The notes under the pieces: model-generated | Told to the model about the DNA's origin: nothing | Database searches by the model: none | The model's input: only the letters and a program-made list of their open reading frames with translations | Part shown: one piece after another, positions 1 through 11,100 of the stretch | Layout of the letters: each line of letters begins with the position of its first letter | Position numbering within the stretch: the first letter of the stretch is position 1 | From: Evernia prunastri | Lineage: Eukaryota > Ascomycota > Lecanoromycetes > Lecanorales > Parmeliaceae | Length of the DNA: 64,000 nt | NCBI GenBank assembly: GCA_003184365.1 | Contig: NKYR01000055.1 | Location: forward strand, 166,989 to 230,988 | Direction of reading: 5' to 3' | Translations under genes and position numbers: made by a program

Positions 1-2
1 CT

Positions 3-896
3 ACAAGTGCAGTCATCTCTATCTCCGTTACATCGATCTGGCTATATCTAGAAAATCTGGTACCTAGATTTCGAGAGCTTGAGCCTGGATTGCTCTCCTT
101 TGCTACCGTCGCTCTCGTGAGTATCTTCAGCCACGTCAATTTCATGGACGCTTTTGGACTATACGATGACGAGTGGGAAGATGAAAACTTAACCCATACC
201 GTGCCCGTGCCTGAGGATTCCAGTCATTCGAAGCCTATTTTGATTGCACTGTGGTACACGACCCTCATCTCCATGGTCGTCGTTAACCGCCGGCTAGTTC
301 ACAAGAGGGCAGATCAAGAGCTCCCCGCTACGGATGGGCAGTCTCCCAATCGAGACCATTTGCTATTCCGCTTTCACGTCCAGACGTCACACATAGACTT
401 TGCATGGCAGCTCCGAAACTCCCGTGTCGCTGTCTGCCTTGTATTCACGATGCTCGCAGCCTGCACGGGCGAACGTTGGCCGCTGGACATGAACACCACC
501 ACCGCTGGGCTCCTGCTCTTCGCATTGACTGTCGGCTTTCAACTTCGACACGCGATGGATGTTCAAGATGAGAAACGAAGCATGCGTCATATAGCGGCGC
601 TTGGTACTTCGGCTTTGATGACGTTCACATCCGTTGGCCTTGTCCGCAACGGCCTATTGGATGGGTTCGTGTCGGGTCCAAAGATGTACTGGAAAGCGGG
701 CGCCTGGTCCGCTTTTGTCTCCTACCGGCTCTTCGTGTCTGTGGGTTCGTGGCTGGAGGGTAAGGGGTGGTTCACAGGACGGGATCCTGTAGATAGGGCG
801 CTGGGAGGGCGTGTGGAGGATCAGGAGGCTGCTATCGGCAGAGGAGGAAAGAAGGCTTCGGACGCGATCGCTGAGGATTGTGGGAATGCTGTCTGA
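3..896 (+). CDS. Hypothetical multi-pass membrane protein, 5' partial
   Basis: The frame is open from the left window edge to a TGA at 894-896, so the start codon lies outside the window. About 297 residues are visible. Several hydrophobic stretches look like membrane helices, including ones near genomic 90-150, 235-285, 415-470 and 505-540. A charged, acidic loop rich in D and E follows the first helix, and the C-terminal tail is basic then acidic. I do not recognise the family. No intron is needed in the visible part. It could be an integral membrane protein of unknown role; nothing here indicates an enzyme. Confidence 0.6.
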   Translation, partial: TSAVISISVTSIWLYLENLVPRFRELEPGLLSFATVALVSIFSHVNFMDAFGLYDDEWEDENLTHTVPVPEDSSHSKPILIALWYTTLISMVVVNRRLVHKRADQELPATDGQSPNRDHLLFRFHVQTSHIDFAWQLRNSRVAVCLVFTMLAACTGERWPLDMNTTTAGLLLFALTVGFQLRHAMDVQDEKRSMRHIAALGTSALMTFTSVGLVRNGLLDGFVSGPKMYWKAGAWSAFVSYRLFVSVGSWLEGKGWFTGRDPVDRALGGRVEDQEAAIGRGGKKASDAIAEDCGNAV

Positions 897-1673
897 GCTA
901 TCTGACACAGTGGCTAGTCTGCAAGATCGAGGAACGGTTTACCGTCTGTGGGAGCGTTGATGAGACATACCTGAAGGACTCAATAATCCAACTTACCATA
1001 TTCATTGGGGCATCATCTCGCAATTACCTACGGACGATATCCTCGATGCCTGACGCTGAACAACGGCTCTGATCGTTCGTTGAGTCGGAAAAGGTGGAGA
1101 GGCTATACGCTCCCCTTCTTGCATGATGCTTGGGTAATAGAAAGCGGTGTCCACATGTCTCTAGGATGGGATGATGTATGTATGTATGTATGTATGTATG
1201 TATGTCTGTATTTACGTATCTACGTATTTAGGTTCGATAGCCGAGTGGTCGGCTGTTGCATTCTACCAGCATCCAATTTTAGCACTGAACTCTACACCCA
1301 CGACACATGGTTCTGTACGTGTTTTGGTACTGGAAGTAACATCTTGCGTCCGGTTGAGTTGGAGAATTGTCGAATAAGAAGCCTCTTCTGGCAGATAGTG
1401 TTGGACTTTGTATCCGGTATGCTGCATGCGCTCGTTGGAAATACGTGAAGCGTGCGAGCTGGTGCTTGGCTTTGGTGGAGGGGAGTGGAGGGGAGCTGGG
1501 GTAGAGGTTCGTGTGATGAGCATGGGTTGATGCTTTTTGAGGCTGGAGCGGTTGAGGTTTTTGAGTATGTTGGGTGGGTAGATGTTGGCTTGTTGGCTAC
1601 TGTTCGTTCCTCGGCCGGGAATCTCGGCAGAGGTGTCGAGAATTATACATATCATTTCTAAAAGTATGACATT
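897..1673. other. Intergenic region with a tetranucleotide microsatellite
   Basis: No convincing gene. It contains a GTAT-type tetranucleotide run at about 1175-1205. The remaining open frames start at non-ATG codons or overlap the repeat. Confidence 0.5.
1175..1205. repeat. (GTAT)n microsatellite
   Basis: Seven to eight uninterrupted GTAT units followed by degenerate copies (GTCT, GTAT, TTAC). It is a simple sequence repeat likely to vary in length between strains. Confidence 0.9.
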
Positions 1674-4042
1674 CTACGAAGGCAAATACTTTGTGAAACT
1701 AACCCCCTTACCCAACAACAGCGCAAACGTCGTTCCGAGCGTCGGCCTCGCCCTCGCCTTCACGAAGGTCCCCGCTTGACTCCCGCTCACGTAAAACCGA
1801 TCCGCGAACGGTACATCGTTCTTCCCGTTCGTGAAGAACGCATGCTCGAAGCCGATGATCGCTCATCCGGGCAGGTCGCCGCGATCCACATGTTCCACAT
1901 TCCGTTGGCGATGTTGCCTTGCGCGCTCGCGTAGGGTATTCCGACGCTGGTGGCTTGCGACATGTACCACGAGCACTGCATGGAGATGGCGTCGGGTGGG
2001 AAGGTGCCCAGGTTGAGATACTGGTCCGGGAAGAGGTTGAAGATCGTGGCCCATGATGCGGTGCTGCCGTAGTTGTAGGTGAAATGCTGGGGCGTGCGTT
2101 TTGTGAGTGTGCCGTTGCTGTACAGGTTCGTCCCGAGACCTTGAGTGTATATCTTGTTCGCGAAGCTTTGGGCCGTCTGGGTGTATGCTTGGTTGCCTGT
2201 CAGAGCTCCGTAGGCTTGCAGACCGATGGCGGATGTCATGGCTAGATTCGTTTGGTTTGCGGTCGGTTTGATCGAGTCGACGGTGTCATACTGGACTGGG
2301 GGGTTTAGACCATTGGTTTTCAGGTAGTTGGCGAACTGCTGGAAGAGCTTGCTGTGCGATTGTGCCCAGGCTTTATCGCCGGTCAACTGTTGGTATTGAT
2401 ACGCCATTATCAGAAAGATGTCGGTTGCTTCTAAGAGAATTTTCTCGGAAGTAGCGGGGGTACGTCCTGTTGCTACGGGATAGGCTAGAGCTGATGTTAG
2501 CGAAGGCGAAGTTTTCATTAAATTAAACTTACTGCCAAGGTCATGAATCACATAGTCGGCAGTCCATGCTGCGCTTTCGGAGCACAACGCAACGGGCTCA
2601 AGCAGATACTTGATCCAATCTGGACTCATAACACCTAAGATGGTAGACGTTGGATATACTACATCGATGGTATTCGTGTCTCCATTTGTGGATATCTCTT
2701 TTAAAAAGACGTACGGATTGCTCAAATCAGCGGCACTGTCGGCCGGAAGGGTGATCTCCATGGCGCCATAACTGTGAAGGAGGTTAGCAACTTTCTTCGG
2801 TTCTGACTGAAGTACAATTTACCATTGTCTTACAGATACTGTCGTTATATCTGTATAGTTGCTAGAGATCGAACTTGTCTCGTCAAAGATGGCCTTGTCT
2901 AAGACTTGAGATTCGGTGAATGCTGAATCATAGTCGCTCAAGAAGCCATCGACGGTGTCCAGCACGCTATGGTGAATTGACTTGAAGAACCCTACTTGAT
3001 CCTTGCCGAGATATAAAATCACGTTGTCTCTGTATTGACCCACAGCGAATGAGACGGATGATGTGGAAGTGGGCGAGACCTTGCTCAATTCCTGGGAAAA
3101 AGCAATCCAATTTCCCGTCATGTAAGTCGGCAAAGAATCACTGAGACTTCCAGGTTCGACGAAGTTGCCGAATATAGTGTCAGCCTGGCCAGTCTGATAC
3201 GATACAGATGAGCTGTCGGCTTGGCTGGTCGCAAGAACAACAGAGCCCCAAGCCGCCATCTGGTTGACCTCTGTATAGTCCGCAGCATTGGGGTCAGTCA
3301 AACTTATCATGGAGGTGGTTCCTTTGTTTTGATGTTGTGACACGAGCCTACCTGGTTGACCGTACCAGGAGTCGTCGATCGCGCTGAGAATTTGGATATT
3401 GGAGCTTCCAGTAGCTGTTATTGTAACATAGCTGAAAGGAAGAGACTGTCGAACGTGATTGTTTGGCGAGACAGGGGAGAAGAAATCTACAGCTATACTA
3501 GCTGCGCCGGCATCAAATTCGGCTATCGTGTGAGTCGCAGTGTAACCAATGGACTTTTGTGTTGCTGCTGTGGTATTTTTGATGCCATTTGGGGCACCAA
3601 AAAGCGTGAAAGTCTTCCCGTCGACCTGTGCCAAGATGGTCCATCCTAGTTTGCTTTTGCTGGTCCAAAATTCTGCTTGGGCACTGGGTAAATCGTTGAC
3701 TTGGGAGCCTGGCAGCCAAGCTGTACAAAAATCAGCGTGGAAACTCTAGCCTCCGGAAGCATGGTACTAACCTGACAAGTATGGGTTCCTTACGGCCTAT
3801 GGACGATCAGCTTGTTACGGGCCACGGCGAACAACAACGAGGACTAACCAGTGGTAATGATGGGGCTTGCGACCCAGAGACAGTGGCATTCTGACAATAT
3901 TTAGTAGGGTGATAAACAGAGTCCATTTTTGGAGTCATACCAAAGGATAAGGCAGAATGTCTTCTGGAAGAGCTAATGCAAGTGGAAGGAAACTCGCAAA
4001 GTAGAAGCATATTCTGAAGACAATGCTGGAACCTGAAGTCAT
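1674..4042 (-). CDS. gtaA: Secreted glutaminase A (GtaA-type) homologue with a 3' frameshift
   Basis: Fungal GtaA-type secreted glutaminases hydrolyse L-glutamine to glutamate outside the cell. The start ATG is at 4042 and is followed by a signal peptide ending about FLPLALA. Exons: 4042-3941, 3890-3849, 3796-3772, 3720-2823, 2771-2533, 2484 onward; every junction is in phase. Family blocks are visible: SLPLAVRNPYLSAWLPG near the N-terminus, RQCYGAMEITLP across intron 4, MSPDWIKYLLEPV, and HDLGTYPVATG across intron 5. The main frame stops at 1787 with an unrelated tail. The conserved-looking C-terminus (NDVPFADRFYVSGSQ) continues in another frame to a TAG at 1674. The shift lies near 1855-1885 with no splice option that repairs it. 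It is either a decaying gene or a local sequence error. Family assignment is firm; activity is doubtful. Confidence 0.8.
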
Positions 4043-5047
4043 TGTGGACATAGATGATCTAGGCTTTTTGTGACGGCGAGCCAGAATACTAGAAGAATGG
4101 GCGTTTCAAAGAAGTTAAGGATACTGGTAGGGTGTATTTAGGACATCGCCATGGAGCGGAAAAGGGTAAGTTAACGCGGGACTTGAGTAATGCACTGTTG
4201 CTGTCGTCGTACATAGATGCGCAGGAGTTTTGTGTATTGCAAATCGCGTCGCCAGAGATATGTCTGGTCGTGCGATCCTGTGCAAGGGTCTAGCCACGTG
4301 GATTTGAACAGCATCTCAAGCATGAACAAACATGCTGGCATTTGCATAACGAAGGACCAACGAGCTGATGATGGTGAAACAGATATAATTAAACACAACG
4401 AAGGAGGGAAAGAGGCGGACTGATCGCCAATTGTTGGATTAGGTAATTTATGATTTGCAAATTAAATGAGATTCGTTGGCAAAACTCATCGTAAAATATC
4501 GACCTTTTCTTAACTAAATATCCTAATATATATCACTAACGAATATTATTTATATTAAACTTATTCTAAATTATAATTTCTATCATTTTTCTCTCTCAAA
4601 TTGTTTGAATTTTTTTTTTTTTTGATTCTTTGAAAATCTGTGTATAAATCATATAGTACATTTTAAAAACTCACGTAGAACAAATCTAGAAAACAATATC
4701 AATAGAACGTATCATTGAAAGTAACTTTTATATGAAAGAGATTAAGCAATAAAATGTGCTTATAGATTTAAATAGGGGAAAATAGATTTTTATAGCCTTT
4801 CCTCTCTTTTTTCCGGAGCATTTAATTTGCAACTCATAAATGAACTATTGACGTTTTATTCAATTCAAGAATCTTGGCCATGGCGAAGATACATACAGAA
4901 CCATATCTTACCATCCCCATCTTCAATCTCAGCAGCCATTACTCCCATCGAAACGTTCCTCTCAAGGTAATTCCCATATCCAATGTCTCTGACCGAGTCC
5001 TCCTTCTTTTGGACACTATCCCGCCAAGCCACTCTAAGTCTTGTCAC
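4043..5047. other. Intergenic region with an AT-rich block
   Basis: No gene seen. About 4440-4860 is markedly AT-rich, with a poly-T run at about 4610-4624 and many TATA/AATT words, unlike the surrounding 45-50% GC DNA. It may be an old repeat-induced-mutation scar or a matrix-type spacer; no coding similarity remains. Confidence 0.5.
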
Positions 5048-6736
5048 CTACACTGGAGTAGTCTGGAGCGATTTGACCCCCATGCATGTGACCTCGATAT
5101 GATCATTCGTCTTGGAGTCACTCATGACACGAACTTCATAATTCGGCAATGGCAATGCATTCATCTTGTCATTGACCTCGCCCTCCTGCTTGAAGAATTT
5201 AGCAGCGAGATGGTCTGAAATTTCTTTCTCTACCGCGTCAGCAAGGGATCTTGCACCAGTCTCCTCGAGGTAGCGTTGAGAAATGTGTTCCGCAATCTGT
5301 CCATCGTTGATGAAGTTGACGAAAATGGTCCCGGCAAATCGCTTGCCATCGATATTGATTGGCTTACGGACATCATGCCGCAACTCGCGCATGAATTTGT
5401 AGGCTGTGACGGCTCGTTCTCCTTCATCGAAAGGCAAGAAGGGCACGATGTCCGAGAAGCGCCCTGCTAGAGGCGCCCCGAATATCTGGATGACACAACG
5501 TTTGAGCGTTTCCTGCAAGGCTCTGATAGGTGCTGCCTTTTGCTGCTCCTGATCTCGGCCTTTGAGATTGTCCACCCAGAATTGGGTGACTTGTTTGACT
5601 CCAACGTTAGCTGCTAGAATCCAGAAGACTTTGGAGCAGTCGATTTTCTTGTTGTTGCGGCGGTCTGTGTAGGACCCCGACTCGAATAGCAATAGCATAG
5701 CCTCGCGCACTTCCTCCGTTGCCTTGTCGAACTCATCCAGAAAGACTACGGTTCTAATTCCTTCCCATTCTGCCAGATGGTTGTTCAACTGACTTCCCAG
5801 TTGCGAGCCAACGTACGGGTGCCATGGACCAAATATGTCGGTATCGTGCTTCTTCATGGTACAGTCGATAATGAGAAGCCCTAAAGTAAGTAGATTACCC
5901 ATACGGCGAGCTAGCTCCGTCTTTCCATGACCGCTGAGACCGGTGAAGAAAAGTACCAGCGGCTTCGTGGAGTTGAAAAGCAGTCGATTTGTGATACGTT
6001 TCAGGACTTGGGTCGTCGCTATCTGTTGCCCGAAGATGTAGTAGGGAGTTTCGAAGAGGGGCATCATCTTGTACGCTTTGGCGACCTGGATCTGTCTGGC
6101 TGTCGGTCGCTCAATCTGCGCAGCTTTCCAGAGGGAGTAACGCTGTAGTAAGTTGAGCGTCTTGCATAGCGCTTCTCGGATCTCGGCGGTGCACCAAGCC
6201 TCGTGCACGTCGTAGGCTCCCAGTTGGTTTACATCGGCCTTGGTTGGAGCCTTGAGGTAATCCTGCCACATGTCTTTCGGTACGTCGTATGGACTTGCAC
6301 CCATGGCAAGCAGGGCGACCACTGTATCTGTTGTGTCTGCAAGCTTAGATTCGGCACTCAGTATCGTGTAGGGCAATAACGGAAGATCAAAGCTTGCAGG
6401 ACTGGATAGACCAATGGTTTGGCTTGGATCGGCCCCTGCATGACATAGGATTCTGACGATCTTAGGTGAGTTCCTCTCAGCGGCGTAGTATAGTATTGGA
6501 AAGAAGGGTGTTCCCGAATTCGTCTGCACTGGTTTGCAAATTTTTTCTGCAATCTCAGATTCTTCCTGTTGAGTCAAATAGCGCTCTATGCATTTTTCGT
6601 CCACACCATTTTGAATTGCCCATGCAAGATTGTATATAGAGAAATCGTGGCTTTCTTTATCGTGGTCTAGATAGGCGTCATTACTCTTGGAGTAGCAGCA
6701 TTTTTCTACATGCTCTCGAACGACTCTCGGTAGCAA
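5048..6736 (-). CDS. Ankyrin-repeat plus Clp/HSP100-type AAA+ ATPase
   Basis: A protein-remodelling ATPase related in architecture to animal CLPB (SKD3). Residues 1-200 of the visible frame hold ankyrin-like helices (TPFFPILYYAAERNSPKIV, then LCHAGADP). The AAA+ domain has Walker A GLSGHGKTE at 265-273, Walker B VVFLDEFDKA at about 330-339, a sensor-1 Asn in ILAANVG near 377, and a C-terminal ClpB-D2-small-like part (YLEETGARSLADAVEKEI). The block CTMKKHDTDIFGPW between the Walker motifs is typical of the ankyrin-Clp group. The frame begins at a TTG codon. It is open upstream only to a stop at about 6768, so at least one 5' exon is missing from this model. An ATG at about 6857 is a candidate but I could not phase it. 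The substrate is unknown. Confidence 0.75.
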   Translation of the reverse strand: MLPRVVREHVEKCCYSKSNDAYLDHDKESHDFSIYNLAWAIQNGVDEKCIERYLTQQEESEIAEKICKPVQTNSGTPFFPILYYAAERNSPKIVRILCHAGADPSQTIGLSSPASFDLPLLPYTILSAESKLADTTDTVVALLAMGASPYDVPKDMWQDYLKAPTKADVNQLGAYDVHEAWCTAEIREALCKTLNLLQRYSLWKAAQIERPTARQIQVAKAYKMMPLFETPYYIFGQQIATTQVLKRITNRLLFNSTKPLVLFFTGLSGHGKTELARRMGNLLTLGLLIIDCTMKKHDTDIFGPWHPYVGSQLGSQLNNHLAEWEGIRTVVFLDEFDKATEEVREAMLLLFESGSYTDRRNNKKIDCSKVFWILAANVGVKQVTQFWVDNLKGRDQEQQKAAPIRALQETLKRCVIQIFGAPLAGRFSDIVPFLPFDEGERAVTAYKFMRELRHDVRKPINIDGKRFAGTIFVNFINDGQIAEHISQRYLEETGARSLADAVEKEISDHLAAKFFKQEGEVNDKMNALPLPNYEVRVMSDSKTNDHIEVTCMGVKSLQTTPV

Positions 6737-6779
6737 GAATGGAAGGACAGTGGGGCTTTTTTGCGTATAAGTAAACTAT

Positions 6780-8167
6780 CCTTCCGGCGAAACACTGGAA
6801 TAGACCTACCTAGGTTTCGCCTGAGTTGTCACTGTAAGCGAACTCATCTGTCTCTCCAATAAGTCGGGTCTGCGCTGTCTCTTATGGGGAGGAAGGTAAA
6901 CTGGGGTAGAGTCTTCGCCCATGAGCACAACTTCGTGGATATGAGCGAGAGATGATTCTTTTGTAACTTTGATCGTACCAGATTATCATTTGCTTCGTTG
7001 CCAGGCCAATCGTTCCGACGCAGTGTATGCGTCTTGATGGAAATCACTGACAAGGATGGAATGACGCTCATGAAGCACCTGGAGCTGGTTCGCCTTTGCT
7101 CACTCCCCAGGTTGTCTCAGTGGGGCACAACAGTGGTGATAGAGAATGCATGGCGAGTCTAGCTATGGGGCCATCAGCCATCTTATGGCTGATGGGCACA
7201 AAGAGTGGCTAGGTACATGAATGCAATCGGGAATAACAATGCTGGACCATGCATGGAATTCGAAGGCACTAGGCAAAGAAGCAAGAGCGCTGACAGGTTG
7301 TGGGCGGTCTCGCTTGAACGTCGTACTGATAAGGGAGTGTTGGGAGGAAATCACTGGGATTAGTCGGACATGAGTAAGGACATCATTCTCGAGTGGTGAC
7401 AAAGGTGTTGACACTGACGCATCGGCCACTGCGCCATGAGTATGCGAGGCCCCGATCTCCCGCAGCAAACCAGCTCTCCTACCGAGTTGATCAGCAAGCA
7501 GCCGAAATCTTGTGATGCAGCATTTGTGTTGAATTCTGACTTGGTTGCCATCAGTAATGGAGAAACCTCTGGGTGGTGGGTTGTGCCGATGGTGGATAGG
7601 AAGAAGAGCACCAAACAGCAAATCTGTTGGCAGTCGCAGTCCAGTGTCGGATTCTTCCAGTATATTGTGATCATCAGCGACATCAGTAGACACATTATCT
7701 TGTGAGTAGCTTTAGGTTGTATGGATCAAGTGGGAATCGATATGTTACATCTGAAACAGGGACGGGCGCAGTATCGCTTTCCCCATCATGCCCCTCATAT
7801 CTGGCGACGTCGTCTTCACCTCTAGCTTTCTGAGCAGAATCGCTAGAAATTCAAGCAAAGGATTAATTCATGGGAACAACAAGTCCTGAGAAACCGGCAT
7901 GAGATCGTATACTCTGTGCTAAGAGATAGGTTATTCTAAACCCATACTGTTGTACATGTCATAAAGACTCAACTCTAACGCCCGTGATAAGATTAAACCT
8001 CTAACAAACCCACGGCGTTAAATTCTAGCAAAAAACAAAAAAATATCCAATCCACTAACTGCATCACGATCCTGGATCCACAGTTTCATTTTCCGCGGGC
8101 GCACCCATGATCAGCAACGTCCCAACCCCTTTCCTTGGCTGTCCAGCTAGGGCCTATAGTCATGACT
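6780..8167. other. Gene-poor spacer containing a degenerate dispersed repeat
   Basis: It contains one copy of a degenerate repeat (7112-7256) that recurs at 57976-58130. A 176-codon minus-strand frame spans 7163-7693 across this repeat; its composition does not look protein-like, so it is not called. The rest of the region shows nothing recognisable. Confidence 0.4.
7112..7256. repeat. Degenerate dispersed repeat, copy 1, with an 11-bp palindrome
   Basis: It shares several blocks in the same order with 57976-58130: CTCAG..CAGTGG, GCCATC(A/G)GCCATCTT, GCTGATGGG and ATAACAATGCTGGA. At its centre is a perfect hairpin, CCATCAGCCAT-CTT-ATGGCTGATGG, at about 7170-7195. No coding capacity or terminal repeats are obvious, so the class of element is unknown. 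Confidence 0.6.
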
Positions 8168-11100
8168 TCAACCTGGACCGTGCCCAGACTTTGGATGATG
8201 GTGATGGGTTGGCTTAGCAGGTTTTGTAGCTGGGGGAGACGGCGAATTAAGGTCTGGTTTTGAAGTCGGCGGAGTTGCTGATTGAGTGTGAGTAATCTTC
8301 GCTGGGGTCACAGTGGGCTCCGGATCATTGGCGGTCGCATGACTGCTGGCGATCGGCAGAGGAGTCGATGTAGTGGGATTGGCTGTGGTGGGCAATTCGC
8401 TCGGCGCCTTGGTTGGGCTCGGTGATGGTTGCAACGTGTTTGTGTCTATGGGTCGAGGTGAGGATGTAGATGAACTAGTCTTTGCGCTCTCAGTGGACTG
8501 GGGAGGACGTTCGGCAGTCTGGGATTCAATCGTTGGCTGGAGAGAGGCGGGTACAGGAGACGAACTGGGGAGTACGGCCTGCGGACGGCCGTTTGAAGGT
8601 GACTTGGAGGGGGTCGAGCTAGAGCCTTTGGTTACTGCATTGGATTCGGGGCTGTGCGAAGGGCCAGGTGCGCTCAATGACGATATAGGCGAAGACAGAG
8701 TTGATGCTGCGGACGTAGATATCGTTGTTTTCAATGTCGTATCGGAGATTTGTGGTGTGGACGTAGACGCAATCGATGAGAGTCCTGCGTTTGAAGAAGA
8801 AGTCGTCGGCGTCGAGCTTACCTTGAGGTTTGATGACGTAGCGGAAACGACGCTCGATGGTGACTCGCTTCTTGAAGATACTGGAGGATTAGTGTGTGTC
8901 GATGATGATGTTGTGCTGGGTTCTGTTGACGTGCTCGAAGAGGTAATTGATGACATCTCGCTCTTTGAAGACATGGACGTGGCAGCTGCCGATGTCAAGC
9001 TCACTTCAGGACTCGTTGAGGTATACGGAGGTGGTGCTGATGACGAGCTTGTGTCTAAGAATGTGCGAGATGTATCGCTTGTCATTGTAGACCCTTTGTC
9101 AAGACTTGACGATGACCCAGACCTTGTAGACGTGGATAACGTAGCAGGTGTCGCCGTCGATGACGTCGTAGATCTTGACGTGGTAATCGAGAGAGACTTC
9201 GATGAGGATCCGAATCCCGATGACGTGAGAGACGTGGCGGGTGTCGTTGTCGACGTCGTTCCTAAATCCGATGAGAAACTTGTATCCGAGGTAGTGACCT
9301 CTCCATCAGGCATGTGTGACATAGTATCCGTACCGGAGGCCGAAATAGTAGTTTCTGTTAGGGCAGGCGTTGAGGAAGAAAGCACGGCCGAACTCGGTCC
9401 AGAATTGGAAACGGAAGATGTAAGTTCGGCGCCCACAGGGGGAGAATTCGATGATGAGTCGGCTCCTGAAGGTTTGAGATAGTTGCTGAAACCATTTTTA
9501 AAGTGTGCCTCAACGCTTGACAGGCCATCCAGAATGTGCTTCCCAATAACAGGGGATGGAGTAGGTTGTGGACCGGACCTTGACGAATAGCTTGTTACTG
9601 GGGGAGACGACAATGAGGCATTGAGTGCCCATCTGCGTCCCAGCCCCGAACCTAGGGTCGGATATGCTGAACCTCCAGATATTCCCGTCGATATCGGTAG
9701 CGCTCCGGATAATGATGGTACTGCTGTTGCATTTGGCGAAGATGTAGATCTGGGAATGTTGAGTGGATAGCATTCCGAAGATAGAGGCTTCGAGGTGCTG
9801 AACAGTGGCCAAGAAGTTGCCTGGCCATCGTCCTTATCCTTCTTATTGTCTCCCCATGTTGCATCGAAGCCCAAGTCTATCTCAACACTGGCATCGCTAA
9901 CCACTTTGATTGCGGACCTTGAAGCTCCAATATCAGGACTGCAGACACTGTTCTCATCTGTGTATAAATTCTCAGCGTGCTATTGCTTGACTTCGATATA
10001 GACAGGAAGAGGAAATTCACCATGCTCCACGCTCGATGTAGCTGTCAGTTCTGGCAATTTGATTGTGAGGAAAATGTCCAAACTTCCAACCTCGTACAGA
10101 TCAACTCCAAATTTGACCTCGGGCTGCGAAAACGCGGTCAAGGTCACAGACACTGATTCGTTTTTGAAATCAATGTTCGGAGTCAGCTGGCTGTCACCGA
10201 AACCTGTAGCCTTACTCGCCCCGTGATTAGTAAAGTCTGCAACTATCTGGGCGCTATCGGGAACGGTGGCTTCAAGTCCAATATCGACCGTTGCGGAACC
10301 GTTGAAAGAGCAATTAACGCCGACGGGGTAGGTCACAGTGGCACCTATGTCAAGTATATCTTTGATTAAGATACCAGCATCGGGAATTGGGAAATTGAAC
10401 AACGGTTTGATGAATTGCCGCGAGTCTGGTCCATCACTGGCTCTTGTCACTGCCTCGAGTTCGAGCGCGGCGACGAAGGCGTTGGGGTTGGCTGTGAGGA
10501 TGAAATCTTGGAGTTTGAAATTATGAGCCTTAATGGGTGTCAGTGAGTCTTGATGATATGAAAAGGTGAATTACTGAAAGATAACCCGTGACTTCAAGGC
10601 TCCCGTTTATGAAGCAGTTGGTGCAGTCGATGGTCGAGCCAGACCTATATCCGCGTCATCTAATGGCCAAATGCCACCGGCTGCCTAAGATAACTCACTC
10701 TGGATCAGTGTAGAGATTCACTTGCTGATTTTGCTGTCCAGCGTGGATCGGGAAATTAGCGCTCTGGGTAGTATTATAATCTCCTTTCGCTGTGTTTGTG
10801 ATGTTGCTTGCAGCATTGTCCGCGCCTCCCCACCAGCCCCCACCATGGAGTTGTCGGAGTTTTAGTGGAACTGCGTGGCCAAAGTTGAGGTCATAAGAGC
10901 CGGCGACCTCGGACTAAGGGACTGCCTGTGCAGTAAGAGATGATGTGAGCGTGGTAGCATCTTCTGTGGTATTGGACACGCTATGAACAAGATCAGTATT
11001 GGCCAAAATCACAGCAACATCTGGAAGTATGGACTACTGACACGTATGGCTGCCTCTGATCGTCGGGTCCACATCCATTCTTATTAGTAATGAATAAGAA

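Noticed and set aside
1235..1300. GCCGAGTGGTC word resembling a Ser/Leu tRNA D-arm
   Set aside because: No matching acceptor stem, anticodon arm or TTCGAAT loop at the right distance.
3300..3350. Possible intron in the glutaminase gene at WYGQPG
   Set aside because: Splicing the GTAGGC..ATAAG segment would create a stop, whereas reading through keeps the family pattern.
7163..7693. 176-codon minus-strand frame
   Set aside because: It overlaps the dispersed repeat, competes with frames on both strands and has no domain or coding-like composition.
8373..9482. 369-codon plus-strand frame with Asp/Val-rich translation
   Set aside because: It is the antisense shadow of the Ser/Thr-rich stalk of the surface-protein gene.
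9980..9982. In-frame TAG in the surface-protein gene after YIEVKQ
   Set aside because: A 63-nt GT-AG intron (9958-10020, acceptor TTATACACAG) removes it and gives VEHDENSVCSPD in frame, so it is not a nonsense codon.
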